Below are positions 47,756 to 60,051 of a stretch of DNA of 64,000 bases, one piece after another. The DNA is from Eopsaltria australis (Eukaryota > Chordata > Aves > Passeriformes > Petroicidae): assembly GCA_034509425.1 (NCBI GenBank), contig JAVTVJ010001375.1, forward strand, positions 217,001 to 281,000, given 5' to 3'. Within the stretch, counting starts at the first letter, position 1. The number at the start of each line of letters is the position of its first letter. The translations under genes were made by a program, and so were the position numbers. The notes beneath the pieces are model-generated. The model had not been told where the DNA came from. It did not search any database and saw only the letters and a list, made by a program, of their open reading frames with translations.

Positions 47756-48591
47756 ATTATTTGTGTGCACAGCAGAGAATTGTGTGGTGGAATTTATTGC
47801 TGATACAGAAAGAAGCACAAATGACCTGTGGTAGTGGGCTGTCCTTTCAGACCTGCAAAGGCACTTGGCATTGAGCTGAAATACACAAAGGCCTCTGTAA
47901 GGTGACTCCTGTTGTTTTACACTGCAGTGCAAAGACAATGCAAAAATAAAAAAGGAATATTTATTTGGTGTAAATTGACTTTGGTGGAGCTGTATCAGTT
48001 TAGACTGATGGGAGGTCTCTTCCAAGAAGTCTACAGAGCTGACCTTACCTTCTTCTCTAGACAAATACTGCACTGACTTTGCTGAGAACCTGTTTGCAGC
48101 TGTCTGCATTTCTTTTGAAGTTTTCAGTACTTGGAGGGTAATGGCTTTGGGGTATTTTTACCTGTTTGTTCATAATTGTGAGACCCAGCTCTTGGGGTAA
48201 AGTGAACACATTAGTTAGGAAAAAGACAATCAAAAGCCATCAGTTTTATTTACTGACTGAATCATCATAGTACAGACAAATATTCTGTGATCATAATAAG
48301 CAAGTCATTATTGGTTAAATCCCACAAAACACAAGAGTAAAAATTTCCACATGCCTAAACATATATTCACTTAGTAAAGAAAAAAAAAATTAAGAGAGAA
48401 AATATTAGAGACTTCTTTAAGCCAACACCACTTCTTGGGGCATAGCTATATTTCAAAGGAGATTTATCAAATGATTACCGAAATTGCATGGTAGGAGGTG
48501 TCAGTTACTTCACAGCATTACAGCATCATTCATTTCAGCAGATTTATAGAAACAGTGGGGAAGACACAAAAATAAAGCTATTTCAAGAGTG
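47753..48591. other. Unique non-coding DNA, possible unrecognised retrocopy
   Basis: Includes the body of the 142-codon minus-strand frame (start MQTAANRFSAKSVQYLSREE at 48109). I do not recognise the product. See the note on the T37 run. Confidence 0.4.
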
Positions 48592-48609
48592 TTTTTTTTT
48601 TTTTTTTTT
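48592..48609. repeat. Poly(T) run, 18 bases
   Basis: Uninterrupted T18 followed by AATTTGAGG. Confidence 0.93.
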
Positions 48610-51063
48610 AATTTGAGGAAATGAACTGCAACACAGCCTTTCCTCCTCCTCATTGGTGGCTAGCACTGTGTGTGTGTATTCACACGCACAATTCCTGGAT
48701 GCACAATTCCTGTGTGTGACTGTCACCAGACTGGCTTGTCACCCATACTGCAGTATCTAAAATTCCTATGGGGTGAGTCTTGCTGGCTTTAAATCATATC
48801 TTCCTCTCACACCATCATTTGTTTGAATTCTAAATAAAATTAAAATAAAAGAAAGAGAAGAAAGAAGTAGCTGACACGTACGTGGGGGAAACTGCACACA
48901 CCTCTCTCTTTCATGTTTTAGCAGAAGCAAAGGCAGTACCACGTTTACCCAAGTTGTTCAGTTTTTAACTCCAAAAGCCCTACATGTCTTATTATAAGAA
49001 TGGAGTAACAGCTATTTTGTTTGAATTTTAGTGAGCGGCTTGCTAGAATGATTCGAAGAAGGGGAAATAGGGGAGAAATACAAATATAAAAGAAAATAAT
49101 CCAATTCTCAACTACCCGAACTAATAAAAAAAATGTATTAAAGCAACTTTTACCAAACTAATGTCAGAATTTAAAAGTATTAAATGAAAAGCTGAATTAT
49201 GAAAAGAATGAAAAAAACGAAAATAATTAAATGAAAGCTGAATCAGAGTGGGGGCTAGAATTCAAGTTTATTTGCATAGCTAAACTAGAAATCCATTTGC
49301 TGATTTCAATCAGCCAGGAATCTTATTGTGCATGTTGTTTTTTTTTTTTTCTGACTATTTTCACATTCAGACATTTTCCAGTACTCATTTCTGGGTGCCT
49401 ATATCTCTTGCAAGATAGAGTTCTTTCCATAGCCAGCATGCAGCTGTTTCCCAATTTCTGGGAACTGTTTCCCTGGTATTGTGTCTCTTGCTCTGGCTTA
49501 CTATTTGGAACTAAACTTATTTGTATCTCAATTTAACTGTGCATAAAGTAGTTGTAAATGCGTTTATTTCTCATGGGGCTTGAAGAAGTTATTTCTTATA
49601 TTTTCTCTCTCACTCACTTTTATTGTTCTTTCACTCTTGCTTTATGTTTCCCTATCTGTCTTATAACCAGCCATTAGAGTGAAATCCATCCTCAACTGAG
49701 TCAACAGTAAACATCCTTGACTTTGTTATTTTATATATGTAATTATAATGTCTTTTCAGAAGACACTGTGTTTTCAGCAAGGCACTGATCTATGTCACTC
49801 ACTTCCCTTGCAAGTGAGAAGGCCCTTGGCCAGCCACCTTCCCTTCTGGAGGAGGGCTCGTCCTCTCAAAAGAAAGATGTTCAAATAATGTAGAAAGAAT
49901 TTCCCTCAAGAGGTACTTATTTTTCTCCATTGTCTACAGAGAGAATCTGGGCAACCATCTTAGATGAGGTGCCTATTTTTCAGAGTGATAAAATTAGTTG
50001 GAAAGAATAGGAAGAATTCATCTCACTTAGGTTAAGACTCCTAAGTTCGACATTTCTGTATGAACCAGTCATTCTAAACTCCTTTTATGAGTAAAGGAGA
50101 GATATAAGCACTTTTGCTTTTTCCTCAGGGCTGCTCATTTCATCCTAAAATGGCTTGTTAAAATAGGTCAGATGACTTCAGACTTCCAAAAACCGAGAGA
50201 GATGAATCTGACCTATTTGCTCAAAAGTATTCAGCACAAAAAGACTTTGATTTTAGTCATACCATCAATATAATGAAAATTATAAATAATCACTCTAATA
50301 TTTGGTGGAAGTTTTTAGAGAACAGAAGGAATAATAACCTTCAATTATTCTCATTACCTGACTCATATGACTGCCTTTGATTTTCCCCTGCTCCTTCATT
50401 ATGCTTCCATCTTGATTGTTTAGAGATTCTTAGTTCCTTTGTCATCTGCAATGTTTTCATCCAACCAAACAAACCTTGAAATTATGGAATGAAGGAAATG
50501 GAATGCTTAGCTGCATACCTGTCCTTTTGTGTCTGTTTCCCAATGTCTAAGCAGACAGCCTGTGGTAACCTTGCACAAATATCTATGTAGGCAGGGAAAT
50601 GGGTGCCCAGGCAAAAAAAAAATAAATTAAAAATTAGGTGTATTATTTGTGTTGGTAGAACAAATCATGGGACCTGTGCTAGTGTCTGGTTTTGTGTCTT
50701 TGAGTAGGCCAGGGTAAAATGTTGAACTTAGAAAACACTTTCTTTTTGTGTCCCCAAAGAAGGAAATTTCATGTTCTTTTCAGATCCCTTTGGCAATAGT
50801 CAAGGCACTTTGGTCTCAAACTCTTGTTTAGCCAGGCTGTCTCCATCTGCCCACATTTTATGATGTTTCACATACAGAGCTGAAGACAGTATCTGTACCT
50901 GTTCAGACCAATTCTGTGGTGAGTTATGGAAATAAGGATCGAAACCTCAACCTTAACCTTGGGTTTATTAATTTGAATTCAGGGATGATGGACTGTTTAC
51001 CATAACAAGTTGTTCTTCAGAAGATTCTTTTATTTCCCACTCTGTGGAGTTACTTTAATAAAT
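48610..51063. other. Unique non-coding DNA, nothing recognised
   Basis: A small direct duplication of GCACAATTCCTG occurs near 48686-48711, next to a (TG)n patch. No gene or repeat family recognised in these 2.4 kb. Confidence 0.5.
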
Positions 51064-51114
51064 TTCATTCATTCATTCATTCATTCATTCATTCATTCAT
51101 TCTTTCATTCATAC
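51064..51114. repeat. (ATTC)n microsatellite
   Basis: About nine perfect ATTC units, one CTTT-type interruption, then two or three more units. Confidence 0.96.
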
Positions 51115-52774
51115 TTTTTGCAGGCATGAATTTTATTAAGAACATTTGTCTAACATATATCAAGGAACTCAAACCTGGATGGAAATTTTACTTTCTTGAG
51201 GCAAATTTCCTTCCCTGGTCTTCTGAAGCCTTGCTATTTATGGTTTTCATCTAGAAAAGTGTTTCTTTTGCCAAACCCTGAAATAGTCAAGAGATCTGTT
51301 CAGTACTGCAGAGTGAGTGCCTTCTTGATTGTTATTAGTCTTGATATCTACTACTAAAAGTACCTTTGGCTTACCATCCAGCACAGTAGTTTGTCATATT
51401 TGTTGAAAAAACAGGAGACTAGATTCAGCCCAGATGGGCCCTTTATAGAAAAAGACACCACAGCAATCTTTTGGGTTTAGTATGATAGGGTTTATTGCCA
51501 TCCAACATTGTATGAAATATTGAACATTTACTACAATTCCTTAAAGGAGCTGCAGGCTACTATATACAGTGTTACTTTACTTTAAAGATGTTGTGTTATC
51601 TTGGAGATAAAACAACAGTGTGCACAGTAATGTAAAATTCCACAGAGAAATCCGGCATGTAAATTCAACCATGGCATATCCAGTGCAGATTGTGGATGGA
51701 CAGAAGAATAGGAGGGACTGGACAATCAGGTGCTTTTGCCTTTTTAAAGCACCTCCAGAGCAGGTGAAGGCAAGCATGTTGCATTCTTGAGAACTGTAAG
51801 AGTCAGATCATGGATAACTTATCACATATTCTCAAGACTCATTTCCCTTCCAGTGTTATTTCTGTTGGTTGAAATACCCAGGTGTTACTTCAGCCTTGCT
51901 TCTGCTTCTGAAAGACAGAAACTGTCATTCCCAATGAGATAAGTTTATGACTGTTCATACCTGTGCAATTCCTTTCATAAAGTCATTGTTATGGCACTTT
52001 AATGTTCACTTCTTTTAGTGGATATTCAGATTTCTGAAGGGGAGGTTATAGACTTATCCCAGGTTGTCTGTCTAGAATCTGTATAATGTTGTCAGAGTCT
52101 GATACAGGAAAATAGTTTGTGTGAAATTTTAATTTCTCAGTTTGTCTGGGTCTGATTTTTTGGTTGTAGAGATTTGTATTGTTCCTTTTATGCCTTTAAG
52201 AAAGGGATAAAAAGAAACAATCTGCTTGTTAGGAGAAAAAAAAGATATTAAGAATCTACTTTCTTTGTTCCTCAGCTACACTACCTATATTTTCTGCTGA
52301 ATGATTTTTCCTTCAACAGTGTAATGAATGGATCTTTCTCAGCTCTGTCTTTCAGGAAAAAATAAACCTTTCCCATCTTCAAATGAAGAATGTCAAGGAG
52401 TGAATTTATTGTTTCCCCACATTAATGGCCTTGGCATTGGGTTGTATGGAATTTCTTCCCTTTTTTCCTTTTCTTTTTCTGACTGAATGTGTGCCCTATG
52501 GATCAGTGAACTGATTCAGCTGTGGTTTGTAGTCTACTTAGAAAATCCCTTTTTTGTTTAATACTCTGTATGTTTTATCATCTGTGGGTCATTATTGAGA
52601 AAGACAGCACCTAAGAACAAAGAGTTTCCAGTTAATTTCTGTTAACTTAATCAATCTGCAGGCAAAACTCTGATTTGTTACATGGGATGTGGATCAAAAG
52701 AAATTTTGTTGGACCTATTGGAGTAATGCTCCCCTTATATGAGTGTAAATTAAGTGAAAGTGGGAATGTCCTTT
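51115..52774. other. Unique non-coding DNA, nothing recognised
   Basis: No gene or repeat family recognised. Open frames stay below 70 codons. Confidence 0.55.
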
Positions 52775-52792
52775 AAAAAAAAAAAAAAAAAA
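52775..52792. repeat. Poly(A) run, 18 bases
   Basis: A18 followed by CAAAACAGCAAAAAG. Confidence 0.93.
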
Positions 52793-54578
52793 CAAAACAG
52801 CAAAAAGCTGCATTTTTTTTTTGTTATGGTTATTCTGTATTTCATGCTCCGTTCATTCATGAGGCAACCTGCTTTAATATGAATATGAAAAAAAACCTTG
52901 CTGAAAGTAAGGCTCTCTCAAGTGAGAGCTCGCACAGACAGTCACCCCGAGGTCACTTGTTGAAATCCAGCACAGATCAATGGCAATGATGCCTTTTTGG
53001 CAGACAAAAAAAAGCTCTTCAGTGGACTTCAGTCCAGACCAGAACAGGTAAGCTCCTCTGGAGAAGAGCTGAGTGGTCTGAACTTGCCCTTCACTAAAGT
53101 AAATTGCTGAAGCAAGGGATGAGAAAGAAACATTTTGTGGATGAACCGAATCATTCACAATCTGAATTGTCAGTGCAGCACTTTTTCCCATCCCTGACTT
53201 TAATTAAAATAGTACCTTACACTCAGTTAGGAATTCTTTGTACACCCCTGCCTTATATCAAAAAGCTGATTGTGCCCATTTTCTTATAGACACTGTGCTT
53301 ATAAATGCTGTATTTTTAAAATAAGAGGTGAATAAAATAACACTAGCAGAAGGGAGAGAAACAACTATAGATGAAGTAGAGCAAATTTTAAATTTTTCAT
53401 AATTTTCCACTTATTTCCCACCAGTTGCTCAAATTTTCCTCCCTTTAATCTGATCTTCAAGGCTACATTGAAAGATAAAGTTCTTACTTTAGATTCTTAT
53501 CTAAAAGCCAAGAACACATTAACCAGACATAAACATATTTCTGTTTGAGATTTGGTGAGCTGAAAAGAAGCAAACAAACCAAATAAAACCACCCCCAGAG
53601 CCCCCAGAAAAAAATTCACTTGAAAGAAAAATAACCAAACAAATATTAAAAAAAAGGAAAGAAAATCCAAAACTAATAATGAGGGGAAAGTATTGAAAGG
53701 AACTATGAAAATACCCTTTAAGTGTGTGGAAGAAAACCCCAAAAATACAACTGTTTAAAAGTGAATCTCTCTGACTGTTTGCATATAGTTCTTTGCCTTG
53801 TCTCAAAATCTTGTCCTCTTTCATCCCTCACACAAAAATTGGGTTTTTTTTCCAGAACCACTGTCCTCCATATCAAGAAATTGCATTAATAAACCACAAC
53901 AAGGCCATATAGAAACATGATCTTACTCATGTCTTTAAGAGCACCACACACCTGGACTGGCACACAGCCATGGGTCTTAATTTGCAATGTGGAAAAAAAA
54001 CCTAATGAAAAATGAAAACAATAAAAAACCTTAACACTTTCAAGGTACGCTTTTTTTAAAAACCAAAAAAAAAAACCAAATCTGAAATAAAACAGACAAG
54101 CTAATAAAAGTAAAGCTAGAAAGATGGACATTCCTGATACCTTACCTGCAATAGTTCTCAGGAATGTAAATATTTGTCCGTGTTTACCTTCGGAAGACAA
54201 AAATATCTGGTGTCATGGTTACACCAGTTCTAATAAATTAAATAGTTATGGGGAATATTTCTGACTTCAGATGTCAATTGGTTGTGAAGCCAAACTGTTA
54301 CAGAGGTTCCCAAAACCCTTTTGAACCACATGACTTGAGATATCCCAATTCTGAGATATGTTTTGTGTTTAGCAGAAGCCAGGGATCAGTTTATACACAT
54401 CCACCTTCTTTTGAAGGTGAAAAGCATTTAATAATATGGACATAGCCTTTTCTGTGCCAGTTGTCTTCAGTAGCAGAAAATTGTGTTGGGCACATTTAAG
54501 TTGACAGTTTCTCTGTTTATTTTCAGCTCTGTCTGCTTGCAGATCCATAAACATTTATTTTCTCCCATTTCTAACAAA
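52793..54578. other. Non-coding DNA with A/C-rich patches
   Basis: A/C-rich low-complexity patches lie near 53565-53670 and 53990-54090. They generate Phe-rich minus-strand frames (up to 105 codons in this part) that are not genes. The remainder is unique. Confidence 0.55.
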
Positions 54579-54760
54579 TCAAAGAATCATGGAGTACTTT
54601 AGATTATAGAGATTGCTGGAAATTATCTTTCCCCTCACTCAGAGGAGGGTTAGGTTAAGCCATTCAAGACCCTGATTGCACAAACTCTGAACGTCATTAA
54701 AGGAGAGAGGTCCCACAAGAGCTTGGCAAACATTTTCCAGTGTTTGGCCACCCCAGTCTC
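54579..54760 (-). mobile_element. Decayed CR1 3' region (tentative)
   Basis: AATCAAAGAATCATGGAGTA recalls the antisense CR1 3' tail (AATCACAGAATCATAGAAT). About 140 bp further, GGCAAACATTTTCCAGTGTT then TGGCCACCCC resembles antisense CR1 (GGCAGCCTGTTCCAGTGCTTGACCACCC). The spacing fits a divergent copy. The middle part is poorly preserved. Confidence 0.48.
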
Positions 54761-57428
54761 ATGAGAGCTGGCCTGGACAGCAAAGATGAAAGCAAGGAAG
54801 GTGTTCAGTATCTCAGGCTCTGTTCCAAAGGTCCCGGTTCCACCCAGTAGCAGCCCCACCTCTTTCCTAGGATTCCTGTTGTTATTGATCTATTTCAAAA
54901 AGGAAAATACACTTCACATTTCACAGGAGAGAATGGGGCATTTCCAGGGGATTATTCAGAATTCAGGCAGGTAGCAGCAAGCAGAAGACCAATCCTGGCA
55001 CTGCACTCTTATTCAAACACTCCTTCTACCTTAGTTGTCAGCTTAACTTTCCTTGTTTACAGCTGTAGGTGTGAAGATTCTGGTGACTTCTGGTGTTAGC
55101 AAAACAGTGGGACTGTAGTCATTTTAGTATTTTTGGTAATCTTTTGCCCTATGCAGCTACTTTGATTATGCCTTGAGTCAGTCTTATGCTTCTTTCTTTA
55201 AGAAACACATTTGCTTTTCTCAAAGCTTTTTGAAAATAAGTTATTTGCTGATGTTTCTGAGCATATGTGTACCGAAAACCACTGAATAATGTAATGAGAT
55301 AAAAGAAAGCAAATAGGGCATTTGTAAGTCCTTGCCAAAACAGGGAAAGGAAAATAGAGCGTAGAGAGCATAATCTGCTAAACATGACAGGGGAAAAAAG
55401 CAGGCAATTAGAGTGGAGAGTTATATGTTCTGTAATGTTTGTGCACCCATATGGAGACAAAATATGTGTGTAAGTATGTGCACATACAGCAATAAACATA
55501 TATACAAATGCTAACACATATACAAACACACACACGATGAATTTCTAATTAAGATGAGAACAACATTCAAGCCCAGACTCAAAAGTTATCAGAGGCCTTG
55601 CAGAGAATCCCCCTGGAGTTTCTGAGAGCTGGGCTTAGTAGCCAGTAATTTTCAATTTCTTAGATAATGTGTAGGACCATGGTGCTGATTAGCCCTTAAA
55701 TCACACTCTCCCTGGAAAAGCAAAGTCTTTAATTTCTTTAATGGCTAAAAAAAGTCTCTGCTTTTCTCTTTTTCACCTTCAGAAGCTCTTGGTTAATTGC
55801 GATCTAGACTTGGTATTTAATTTTGGGTGCTGAGGATAAGCAAGGGGTAGTCCTGTAGTAGAAAAATGCAAGGGGGTCTCATATTTGGGGAATTGGTTTC
55901 TCTAGTGGAGAAATGATATATCATTTTAATTCCTGCATTTTTAAAGTGACGCCTGGGGTTTTTAATCTCAAGTCTCCCTTTGACATTAATGGGAGTCATG
56001 TTGCTGAAATGAGCACGTGATGCTTTGATAATTGAAAGGGACCCTGTGTGATAGAATCATAGGCACTGGAGAGGTAAAATACCTGTTCCACTAGGAGATC
56101 TTGCCAGTTCTCCTTCTAACTCAGGAAATTAAGAGATTTACAGGTTGTTTATTAATGTAGTTTAGCCCATCTATAAATGAGTCAGAAAAGCTGTTTTCAC
56201 TGGAAGATTTCTTCACAGGATAAATAAACTTTAACAAGTGGAAATGTTCTCTTTCTTAGTCTCATTCTATCACTTGTTATTCTTTTTGTGACCTGTGAGT
56301 AACTGCTCTCACATCACATATTTTACAACATTTTGGATGTTTTCAGAGGGTTACCTGGCTTTCCCACAGGCCTTATTTAGTTGACTTGGTTATTTTAATC
56401 TACTGACTTCTTAAGTCAAGCCTGAAAGTCTCTACAGGGATTTTTTCCTATTTCTTTTTCCCTAAATACTCCAGACTTTTGGGCTATTTTACAGAGACTA
56501 AAAGAAAAACTTTTAGCCTTGGTCTTGCAGAATCCATTAAAAATACCAGGTGGAGTAAGACAGTGCAAAGGGGTCTCAGAGATGATCTGAAGACCATATT
56601 GAAGTATGTAGGTATTTGTTTCCTGGGTTTATGAAGTCCATAAAAATCCATGGAAATAGTGTGCACATGCTTCTAAAAAAACACCCAAAAAACCTTTTTA
56701 TTTCCAACGGGTAATTCAGAAAGGAACATCAAATGTTTTTGGAGATAATAAGGTCCTTGACCCCTTCAGAGTCCATTACTGTGTATAGTGCAAGAAAGAA
56801 GGAACTGAGAGTCAAGTTCCTGTGGTTTAAATATTGCCTATATTGTCTGTTGGTTTATCAGTTTTCTCAGCTCTCAACCCTGTCTAATGTAAGAGCGTGA
56901 CAACTGCTCATCAGTAAAACAAAACATCATTATATATGTTTACTCTCCCTGTTCATCCTCTTAAAAAATCTTGTACATACTTAAGTGGAAAGAAGGAAGA
57001 AAAATGAAGATAATATACTCTTTTACGATTTGTACAAGGCAAAACAAAAGGAATTTACTGCAGCAACATTTCTGCAGTTCACAATGTAGAAAACACAACA
57101 GGGACTTCAGAAAGAAAAGAAAAAAAACCAACAAAATTTGAGCATGCATTTTTAAAGCATAACAAAAATATCTAAGGAAATTAATTGGGTAGAATAGTCA
57201 TTAAAGCACAGTTGAGGTCACCACCGCAAATCATTTAAACATCAAAAGCAAAACTTTCAGTCTTTTAATGTTCATTTTCTCATGCACCCCGTGAAGAGCA
57301 TTTTCTGGTTGCTGCTTTGTCATATTTGCTTCAAAAGGCCATAGAAGTAGCTAAAGCATCATGGCAGTGGAAGCTGAAATGGAGACATTTTGCATGAAAA
57401 AAGGTGTGAGAATTTTCATGTTCTTCTT
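54761..57428. other. Unique non-coding DNA, nothing recognised
   Basis: Contains a short AC/AT-rich patch near 55487-55535. The 128-codon minus-strand frame at 55149-55535 starts in that patch and shows no domain beyond hydrophobic stretches. AGAATCATAGG at 56052 is too short to call CR1. Confidence 0.5.
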
Positions 57429-57600
57429 CCATTTAATTATCAAGCAGCCCAACAGTCCTGTGAGCCTGATGGGAACAATACATTCTTGCTTTACAGTTAG
57501 GGGCATTCAGGTGTTAAGAGGACGAGCTATTGTGAGAGAAAAAGCAGGAATGGGTATAATTAACTTGTCTGAAACTAATCTCAGAATACGGATTCAGAAT
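57429..57600 (-). mobile_element. MIR-like SINE fragment (tentative)
   Basis: CCATTTAATTATCAAGCAGC, CCTGTGAGCCTGATGGG, GCTTTACAGTTAGGGGCATT and later TTAACTTGTCTGAAACTAAT appear in the order of antisense MIR (ATTTAATCCTCACAACAACCCTGTGAGGTAGG, TTTTACAGATGAGGAAACT, TTAAGTAACTTGCCCAAGGTC). Each block is divergent, but the order supports an old MIR. Confidence 0.48.
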
Positions 57601-60017
57601 AACAGTATTTCTCTTAAGTACCAGCAATCTACCAAGAGGCCACATTATCATACTAAATATTCTCTGTATTTCACCCTAGAAATATGCTTGTAGTGCTTTC
57701 TCAACTTCTGGTAACTCCCAAAGCTGTGTGGTCCTACACACCTCTGTTAATTTCTGCGTGTTAACCACAGGTGTCTTCTTTAAGAGCAAAATGCAGCCAC
57801 TGATGGTGGAACCATCCAGCTTTTAGAAAGAACACCAAGTAAGAGACACTTGCCCAAACAAAAGCAGGAGCTTTGGCTTCATCTCCCTTTTTGTTTCAAA
57901 GAATTTCAAAATTTCATCCCCTGTTTCCCTTGCAAGTTTCCTGCCAGCAAACTCCAGGGTACAGGGACCAAAGAGATAGGAGGGTGATGGAACACCTTTG
58001 GGCCTGAGAAGAGGTTGCTCTGCAGAAAACAAAACAAGTCACGAATCCAGGATGAGGGGAATGTATTTTAAAACAATTTGGCCATACAGTTAGGAGAGGG
58101 GAATATGTATTAGAAGCTGCTCATCAAGTATTTCCCTCTGGATGTGTAAGTATAAGCAAGCAGAAATAATGTATTCATGTGTTCTAGACAAGAAGGGCCT
58201 CCAGTGTCTGTCTAACAATGTGATGCCTTTAGTCTTAGAAGATTTTAAGGCACGAGCACTCTTTCCAGCATAATATTTTAACCATTGCTCACCATCCCCA
58301 TGCTCCATCTTGCTCTTCTTCCATTTCATATTTCCTGTTTCCTCTCTGAACAACAAGACAGATGACTTCACAGGAAGTATTCTTGACAGTAGAGAGAACT
58401 TCAGTTTTTTTTTAACAGCAAATCTTCACTACAAAACCCTATTCTCTTGTGCTGTTTGAATTACAGAAGTCACTCCGTTTACTTCTAGTTCCAGCATGGG
58501 TAGAAGTGTTTAAATTTTCATAACAATAATTGTTCCCTATTATCTATTTCTAATATTCTTGGGCGTCCCAAAGGTTACTCACATCACTTCTTTCCATTGC
58601 ATCAATCAACTGTTTTAAGCACACAGTCCTTATTTCCTGTGACTAAGGTGTTTGGGAACTGTCTCTTCACAGTCAGACAAACATACAAAAATGTTTATTA
58701 TGATTGGGCTGTCCCTAGTGAAAACACTGGAATACCTTATGGAAGTTTTAGCCTATAAAACCGGGTACAGTGAGATGGGAAGACTGAGGTAGAGCTGTGT
58801 TTAGACCTCAGCCATTATGGCTCCCAATTCTCCCTGACATGAGCACTAGTGAAAACAGAAATGGTTCTGGTACCACAATGACAGAACATGTAGTCCATAG
58901 GCTGTATAATACTTTTCTTTAATAGCTGTGTCAATGCAATTTTCTTTTGGTGATGTTTTGAAGCTTGCACGTTAAATATGAGGCTCTGAACACCTCTAGT
59001 ACTGGTTTTAGGTCAGTAAAAATAATAGCACAAAAACATCAAGTCCATTCTCTTGAGTTTTCATGGTCTATTTCTTTGCTTGCAGCAAACTTGGATAAAA
59101 GTATTTACCTCTTAAATGTTTACCTAATACAGTATGAAGAGCTGACCTTAAATGGTCTTTACAGCTCATAGACCATAAAAATAAAATTTTGACTGAGCAA
59201 TTTTTATTCCTACAAAACCAATGACTGTAGAAAACTGTTTTTTCCGACTCTTATCCTAAGAATACAAGTCATATCATCTTGTACAATTACTATCACTTAC
59301 AGACATCAGCTGTCACTTTTTGACTTAACTTTAAAGCCACAGGCATCAGTATCAGTAAGAAGGAAGAAAGTCTGAAATTATAATACAATGTCTTCTTGTA
59401 CTCACCTCTGGAGTCAGTGAGCAAGACCCAGATTCTTGTGTTTCTTTACCTTGTGGCTTCTCTGAGTGCAGTTTCTCACCCATTTCTTCCCTCACAAGAA
59501 TTTAACTTAATTGCATAGTCAATCTCCTATAAACAGCATTTCAAATCTAACCACTGCCTTTTTTTTCTCTCCTCCCAAGCTAAACTCTATATTAAAATAC
59601 TGTTAATCCCTCAGTTCACAGAACCAGATTAGGACAGGGACTGCAACCCATGGGCAATCCATGTCAGGGAAAGAACAACCTAAGGGACTGCAGCCACGGG
59701 CCACTCCTCTATTCTTTCAAGAAATGCATGTTTTCTAACATATCTGACTTCCTAACTTTCCTCTTTCTCTTCTTTTGGCTCTTTCAGAAAAGTCAGGTGT
59801 TTTTAATGGACAACAAACCCCTATATATACTTCACACACCTATATATGTATCTATTTGTTAAGCAAAATAATTATGCTATATTCATACACTGTGGTGGTC
59901 TCTTTGCTTAGGGTTTGTGATGAGAAACCATTACCAAGAGAAAAAATGCAATGCACTTGAAAAGCAATTTTTCTCTCTTTCACGGCTGGTCCTTTGATCT
60001 CTTCTTTTCATGTTTCT
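57601..60017. other. Unique non-coding DNA, nothing recognised
   Basis: No gene or repeat family recognised. Small frames up to 93 codons without domains. Confidence 0.55.
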
Positions 60018-60051
60018 GTTTTTTTGTTTTGTTTTGTTTTGTTTTATTTTT
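60018..60051. repeat. (TTTTG)n array
   Basis: T8 followed by four GTTTT units and GTTTTATTTTTAC. It is the strand complement of the (AAAAC)n tract at 27950. Confidence 0.92.

Noticed and set aside
55149..55535. 128-codon minus-strand frame with hydrophobic stretches, resembling a small membrane protein
   Set aside because: It begins in an AC/AT-rich simple patch and has no family resemblance. AT-rich DNA commonly yields Phe/Ile/Leu-rich frames.
56049..56100. ATAGAATCATAGGCACTGG as another CR1 3' tail
   Set aside because: Only about 12 bases match the tail and nothing downstream supports CR1.
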